Assembly (NCBI RefSeq): GCF_024868665.1 | Contig: NC_079905.1 | Span: 3,653,866 to 3,717,865, forward strand | Source: Triplophysa rosa | Taxonomy: Eukaryota; Chordata; Actinopteri; Cypriniformes; Nemacheilidae | Direction of reading: 5' to 3' | Length of the DNA stretch: 64,000 bases | Shown: piece after piece, positions 59,797 through 64,000 of the stretch | Layout: each line of letters begins with the position of its first letter | How positions within the stretch are numbered: position 1 is the first letter of the stretch | Position numbers and translations under genes: made by a program | Notes under the pieces: model-generated | The model's input: only the letters and a program-made list of their open reading frames with translations | Told to the model about the DNA's origin: nothing | Database searches by the model: none

Positions 59797-62700
59797 TTTG
59801 ACACATATCACATTTGCTAAAATTGAAACGGATTCAATTAGCGTTGTATTATTTTACAACAATAAAAGCTTGAATATTCATAGCAAAACTCATCTATCTT
59901 TCATCTGGGATAATTAAATCTTGGTAGACAAACAATTCAAGTGTTTTGTAATATTCTTATCTTTTCTGACATGTGCACACTTATTCTTGCATTTATTTAC
60001 CTGTCTGAACACCTCTCCCTCGCCCTTGCCAGCCTGCTGAGCGATGAGGGTGATCTTACGCGCTTTCTCCGCCCGCCGGTGAACTTTAATCAGACAGGAC
60101 AGCAGACACACCAGCAGCAGAAAGGCTAGCAGAGACAGCAGGGCGATGATCGCCACGTAAAGCTGTGGCAATTTATAAGCTGTTGTGGGAAGAAGAGGAT
60201 CATGGGAATAAGAGAAAGATGAACAACTCAGATCCTACACTCTAAAAACTCCTGGGTTATTTTTTCTACCCAAATGCTGGGTTGAGCCATTTGGGTCATT
60301 TTGGGGGGTTATTTTGTCCGTCCTGGGTAGTTTTTGGTAGTTGTGTGTAACCCAAACGCTGGGTTATACTCTGGGTCATTTTCGCTGAGAGTTGAATTAA
60401 TGCATCCCCTTCCCCACCCGGACGTATTAACCCAGCTCATTGGGTCAAAACAACTCAGCGCACCGCAGCTCGAGCTGTCTGAATTCGAGGTGGAAGTGAA
60501 AGGCGATAGGCAGAAAAGCTGCATATTATTTCTTTTATTTAGTCACTAAATGTATTTTTAAGAGTTATTTAGGCGAGAATGTATGTGTTTAAAGTTCAAA
60601 TCTGTGGTCGGTTAATAAAGATTGCGTCTGTTTAAAAATTTGCTTGGATGTTTTCGGAGACGTGAGCTTCAGGGAACCATGTGATGTATTTAACGTTAGA
60701 TCATAATCACCTAAAGCGTAACTTAGTGCATTGCCAAACTGCACACAAGGTGTAACGTTTTTTTCCGTGGGATGCGTTTTTTCACAATAAGAATATATTG
60801 ACTAAAATGTATATTTGTTCCCTCAGACCTGCTCTCGACTGTCCGTGTTGACACACCCACAGCAACCGTTCTCGAGGTGACAATTTTGATCTTATCTAAC
60901 GTTAATTTGACTTATTGCCATACATAGATAATAAAATTGCCATTAAACCATTAAAACCAGCTATTACCATTATTTACAAGATCCGGTAAGTTACCATGGC
61001 ATCAATATAACTTACATCACAGGACATTGCCATGATTCCAGTTCGAAGGGAGCGAACGTACATGTTTCTTTCAAAGGGTATTAAAGTGCACTAGACTATA
61101 TTCAAATCTCATGATTACGGTTAAATAACCCTTCACATTTCTGTTTTAAGTTTTGTCTGTGTGTGAAGACGCTGCAGGCAGTCGTGTAGAGCCATGTTCT
61201 TAAGTGAAGTAAACTATGGAGTAGAAAACGTTTTCCAAAAAGTTTCACGTACACATGACAACGTTATCAAAATTTGTAAAAAAAAAAATCTGATTATTCA
61301 CTATTTTTGTCGTTTCTTTTTCATAGACCAAGCTCGGAGACAAAAAAGAACCTAGCATCAGTCTTACTACATGCATTCCCCTGTCTGCATGATAAAACTG
61401 CCTGTGGTTATGTGAGTAGTAAGATTTGTTGCTATGTAAATAGTGCGTGTTACGCATTATAATTGCACAACCTGTGGAAATATGTAGTATTATTCACAAT
61501 GAACTTCAGGCCCTGGGTTCATGTGTATTGTATGTTCATACATTTTCAATGTCTTTCCAGGGAACATGGTACGCCCAATGCCAAAATAATAGACCAGCCA
61601 CTGGGTTCATTGAAGAGTGACTGAGGCGCTTGAGACCACCACAAGGAGAGAAAGATGATGCCCCATGTGGGACAGTCATGCCAGGTAATGGGTAGACTGA
61701 ATTCTTAAAGCAATAGTTTACCCAGTAATGAAAACCTGTATGACTTTCTTTCTTCCGCAGAGCACGCAAGAAGATATTTTGAAGAATGTTGGTAACCGAA
61801 CAATTGGTGGTACCCATTCACTTCTATTGTATGGACACAAAACAAATGCGGGTACCGCTGTTGTTCAGTTACCAACATTCTTTAAAATATCTTCTGCTGT
61901 GTTCTACAGAGGAAAGAAAGTCAAATATAAAAATTTACTGAACCTTGAGGTTTTCTGAGCATTGAGGAGTTTATGACTTGTATGTAAATGTGTGTAATGT
62001 CCAAAAAATAATTATTAAAAAATAAAGCTAATACAATGTTGATCATTTGTTTATCATATGATTTATTTTACTTTAAACGATTATTTTAAAAGGAATAAAA
62101 AACATTTGAAAATATAACTCATTTATGAAATCAAATTAACCCAGTATTTTTGTAAAAAATAACCCATTTTTGGGTCGAAAAACAACCCATTTGCTGGGTT
62201 AAAATGAATAACCCAACTTCTTGGGTTAGTTTAACCCCAAATGTGTTCTGTCCTATATTTACCCAGCAGCTGGGTAAGTTGGGTTGTTTTTAACCCAGTG
62301 TTTTTTAGAGTGTATATCCTCCATTCTTTACTCACGCTCCACGTGAAGGTAGACGTCAGCTATGCGGAAGCCTGAAAAATGCATCACTCTGAAGAGACCC
62401 ATGTCGCTCACTTTGACCTTCCTCAGGTAGAACATTGATTCTTCTACAGACACTCGACCGTCCAAAGCAGGGTCCAGAGGCATCACCAGCTCGCCCTGGT
62501 CCAGGATGAGTCGCTCCTTGTGGTCAGTGTCTGGGATGTAGACCATTCGGACTTTGGTGTAGTCTACATGGAGCTTGATCTTCAGGGTTCCTCCGTATTT
62601 CAGGTGCTCAAAGATATGGTGATCTGGGTTATGGGATATAGCAAACAACCAGAGTTTACTCAGATGATAGATCCAATGAGATATTTGGACTCCACTCCAA

Positions 62701-63650
62701 AATTCAGGAAATGAGACATGCTGTTTTAAAGAAGTAAATATGTCTTTAGAGAAAGCATTCTAGCAGGTTTTGTTTTGCTTTTCATTTCCTATTTCACTTT
62801 CTCTTTGTATGTTTACACTATTCAAAAACCTTGAAACGTCACTCATATCAGCATTTTGCAATGACCCCTCATACACCCTTGGTATTCCGACCGCTATATA
62901 AAGTTTTGGTAACACTTTACATTAAGGTACCCTTCATGTAGCATTTATAGTGTTCATTAATGATTAATAAGTCATTTACAAATGCATTATAAAGCAGTTA
63001 TAACTGCATGAATAAAAAGGGGGATTCTAACGAAAAACCTTCCAAATAGTGAGCAGGTATTAGAAAAACAACCTAACACCCTACAGTGTCCACTCTGACA
63101 GCCTATATTGCAAACAACATCAAGATAATAATGAATCTGCTTTCGAGTCAAATAAATTTTTATAACATAAAATGTCTCACTATTTGGCAAGTATTTCGTT
63201 AGAATCCCTCTTTTTATTCATGCAGTTATAACTGCTTCATAATGCATTTGTAAATGACTTATTAATCATTAATGAGCACATTTATAAATGCTTTATAAAG
63301 GGTACCTTAATGTAAAGGGTTACCAAAGTTTAAAATACATTTGTCACCTTTCACATTGAGACAGGTCCTCATTCTGACTTTGCCATCGCTGTCAATGAGG
63401 GTGTAGCTGCCCTCATCGGCTCCTGTAACCAGATGAAGGTTGACTCTCTTCTCGCTGATGATCAGACGGTTCTGGTACTCTTCGGACGTGATGACCGTCT
63501 GGTTGAGAAGTAATACGGGTGGTTCCTCCGTGGTCACGTTAACATGAGTCTGACCCGCCGACCTGAACTCAAGGGTGTATGGACCGATGTTAGGGTTGAT
63601 CGGGATATGATACGTGTCTCCATATTTCACCACAGTCTCTGTCGCACAGT
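57647..63650 (-). CDS. Unrecognised two-Ig-domain type I membrane protein, 5' incomplete
   Basis: Five exons with matching phases: 63650-63348 (phase 1-1), 62623-62336 (1-1), 60179-60001 (1-0), 58247-58155 (0-0), 58066-57647 (0-stop). Together they give 426 residues before the stop. Order: Ig-like domain 1, Ig-like domain 2, a hydrophobic membrane span, a basic stop-transfer patch, then an acidic Ser/Thr/Asp-rich cytoplasmic tail. Phase-1-flanked Ig exons and the DEGSYT / DMGLFRV positions (the D-x-G-x-Y/F site of Ig folds) support the call. The signal peptide and any further Ig domains lie beyond the right edge. I do not recognise the orthologue. Adhesion or immune-receptor roles are possible, but no ITIM/ITAM is evident. 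It lies upstream of TCF19 on the same strand. Confidence 0.85.
58155..58247 (-). CDS. Short cytoplasmic exon of the membrane protein
   Basis: 31 codons, phase 0-0: acceptor ATGTTTTGCAG|GT, donor AAA|GTAAGC. It begins [12 protein letters not shown] and ends VEIK; Ser/Thr/Glu-rich. Being symmetric in phase, it could be skipped without breaking the frame. An 88-nt intron separates it from the last exon. Confidence 0.8.
58248..60000. other. Intron of the Ig-domain gene
   Basis: 1753-bp phase-0 intron. AT-rich, with a CA microsatellite; no alternative exon supported. Confidence 0.75.
59717..59794. repeat. (CA)n microsatellite with CG interruptions
   Basis: About 78 bp in the intron between the transmembrane exon and the short cytoplasmic exon of the Ig-domain gene. 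Confidence 0.92.
60001..60179 (-). CDS. Transmembrane exon of the membrane protein
   Basis: Acceptor CCCACAACAG|CT at 60180; donor CAG|GTAAAT at 60000. A hydrophobic stretch of about 25 residues runs from LYVAIIALL to LLSCLI. It is followed by [11 protein letters not shown], a basic stop-transfer sequence that orients the C-terminus to the cytosol. The exon ends in phase 0, so the following cytoplasmic exons are modular. Confidence 0.85.
60237..62313. mobile_element. ~2.08-kb inverted-repeat DNA element filling an intron of the Ig-domain gene
   Basis: Ends ACACTCTAAAAACTCCTGGG and CCCAGTGTTTTTTAGAGTGT are inverted. Many internal CTGGGTT / AACCCAG repeats lie near both ends. Flanks AGATCCT and ATATCCT are a possible target duplication (6 of 7). 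No transposase frame seen. It holds a nested MITE at 61707-61945. It leaves only 57 and 22 bp of the host intron. Confidence 0.65.
61707..61945. mobile_element. Palindromic MITE (TTCACCC family), nested
   Basis: AATAGTTTACCCAGTAATGAA start, then GAAGATATTTTGAAGAATGTTGG, and the inverse ACCAACATTCTTTAAAATATC; inserted inside the 2.08-kb element. Same family as those at 17396, 26713, 32645, 40015 and 50028 (motifs shown are limited to their cores). Confidence 0.7.
62336..62623 (-). CDS. Ig-like domain 2 exon of the membrane protein
   Basis: Acceptor CCCATAACCCAG|AT at 62624; donor GGAGC|GTGAGT at 62335; phase 1-1, 288 nt. It starts [18 protein letters not shown] and contains [12 protein letters not shown], a D-x-G-x-F variant of the Ig signature. 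It lacks the usual cysteine pair, so it would be an Ig fold without the canonical disulphide, as in some V/C2-like domains of fish surface proteins. Confidence 0.82.
62908..63325. mobile_element. MITE with ~130-bp terminal inverted repeats in an intron of the Ig-domain gene
   Basis: Starts GGTAACACTTTACATTAAGG and ends with the inverse (CCTTAATGTAAAGGGTTACC). The arms match for about 130 bp, including AATGATTAATAAGTCATTTA. Flanking AAGTTT on both sides may be a 6-bp target duplication. No coding capacity. It ends 22 bp from the 5' splice site at 63347. Confidence 0.85.
63348..63650 (-). CDS. Ig-like domain 1 exon of the membrane protein
   Basis: Acceptor TTTTCTTTTAG|AC at 63651; donor AAAG|GTGACA at 63347. 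It encodes about 100 residues starting with a cysteine ([11 protein letters not shown]) and ending near a second cysteine (RTCLNVK). GADEGSYTL supplies the D-x-G-x-Y motif. N-glycosylation sequons are NVT and NQT. The 303-nt length and phase 1-1 are typical of one Ig domain per exon. Confidence 0.85.
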
Positions 63651-64000
63651 CTAAAAGAAAAACAGAAATGAAAAATGTAAAAGACTTGTGGAAAACTAGT
63701 ATTTACAACTATTTTTTTGGGGGGGGGCATTTTTTCATATAAAATAAGTGAGCACATCCGTGAGCACATCACCTACAGTAAAGTTAATGTCCCTTTGTGC
63801 TTTATTGCTTTAGTAAACAACCGTGTTAACAATCATAGTAAATCAATAACAAATTAAACTGAACCGCCTCAGGAAGACTCTCTGGTTTAAACTCGAAAGG
63901 TGGAAAATGCTTATAAGAATTTGGTGCAAAAGTAAACATGTAAATGTTATTCAAAAGCTATGCTCTCCTGATATCCATTGATCGTGACATATACCTCTAA

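Noticed and set aside
63900..64000. A further Ig exon at the right edge (GAG|GTATAT donor near 63995)
   Set aside because: Only a few bases of possible exon are visible, so neither frame nor phase can be tested.
1..64000. CRISPR arrays, operons, phage or bacterial elements
   Set aside because: Direct repeats present are microsatellites and transposons; gene structure is spliced and eukaryotic.

Overview
The window is vertebrate nuclear DNA. It has phase-matched GT-AG exons, CA/GT and tetranucleotide microsatellites, tRNA-derived SINEs, and several families of short inverted-repeat DNA transposons of the kind common in carp-like (cyprinid) fishes. I read it as a teleost, probably a cyprinid; the species cannot be fixed from sequence alone. 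There is no operon-like, phage or CRISPR structure.

All convincing coding sequence is on the minus strand. Right to left: (1) a gene running in from beyond position 64000 and ending at 57647. It encodes an unrecognised single-pass membrane protein with two Ig-like domains, a transmembrane segment and an acidic tail (5 exons seen, 5' end missing). (2) TCF19, complete at 49578-51864 in three coding exons (519 aa: FHA domain, AT-hook-like basic stretch, 19-serine run, C-terminal PHD finger). A candidate E2F/ETS promoter lies near 52.8 kb. (3) At 28858-28921, a probable first coding exon made of a signal peptide and ending in a phase-1 donor, with a CpG-rich, TATA-containing promoter just upstream. 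If correct, positions 1-28857 are largely its first intron. I found no coding exon there, only repeats, microsatellites and unique non-coding sequence.

The dominant structural feature is a direct tandem duplication of about 8.8 kb: 32021-40963 is repeated at 40965-49779, almost base for base, with a single N at the junction (40964). The first copy ends abruptly inside the last exon of TCF19, and the second copy starts inside a GT/ACGT microsatellite. I noticed only one substitution plus a difference in microsatellite length. This looks more like two haplotype contigs joined end to end (false duplication) than a biological tandem duplication. The correct local sequence would then be one copy, with about 17 kb rather than 20.7 kb between the signal-peptide exon and TCF19.

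The remaining sequence is intergenic or intronic, dotted with mobile-element remnants. These include a SINE split by a hAT-type MITE with an exact 8-bp target duplication (8383-8862), a second hAT-type MITE with an exact 8-bp target duplication (55308-55755), and two copies of another inverted-repeat family (22471, 56481). There are about eight members of a palindromic MITE family, a ~2.08-kb inverted-repeat element that fills almost a whole intron of the Ig-domain gene, and relics of two transposon-encoded proteins.
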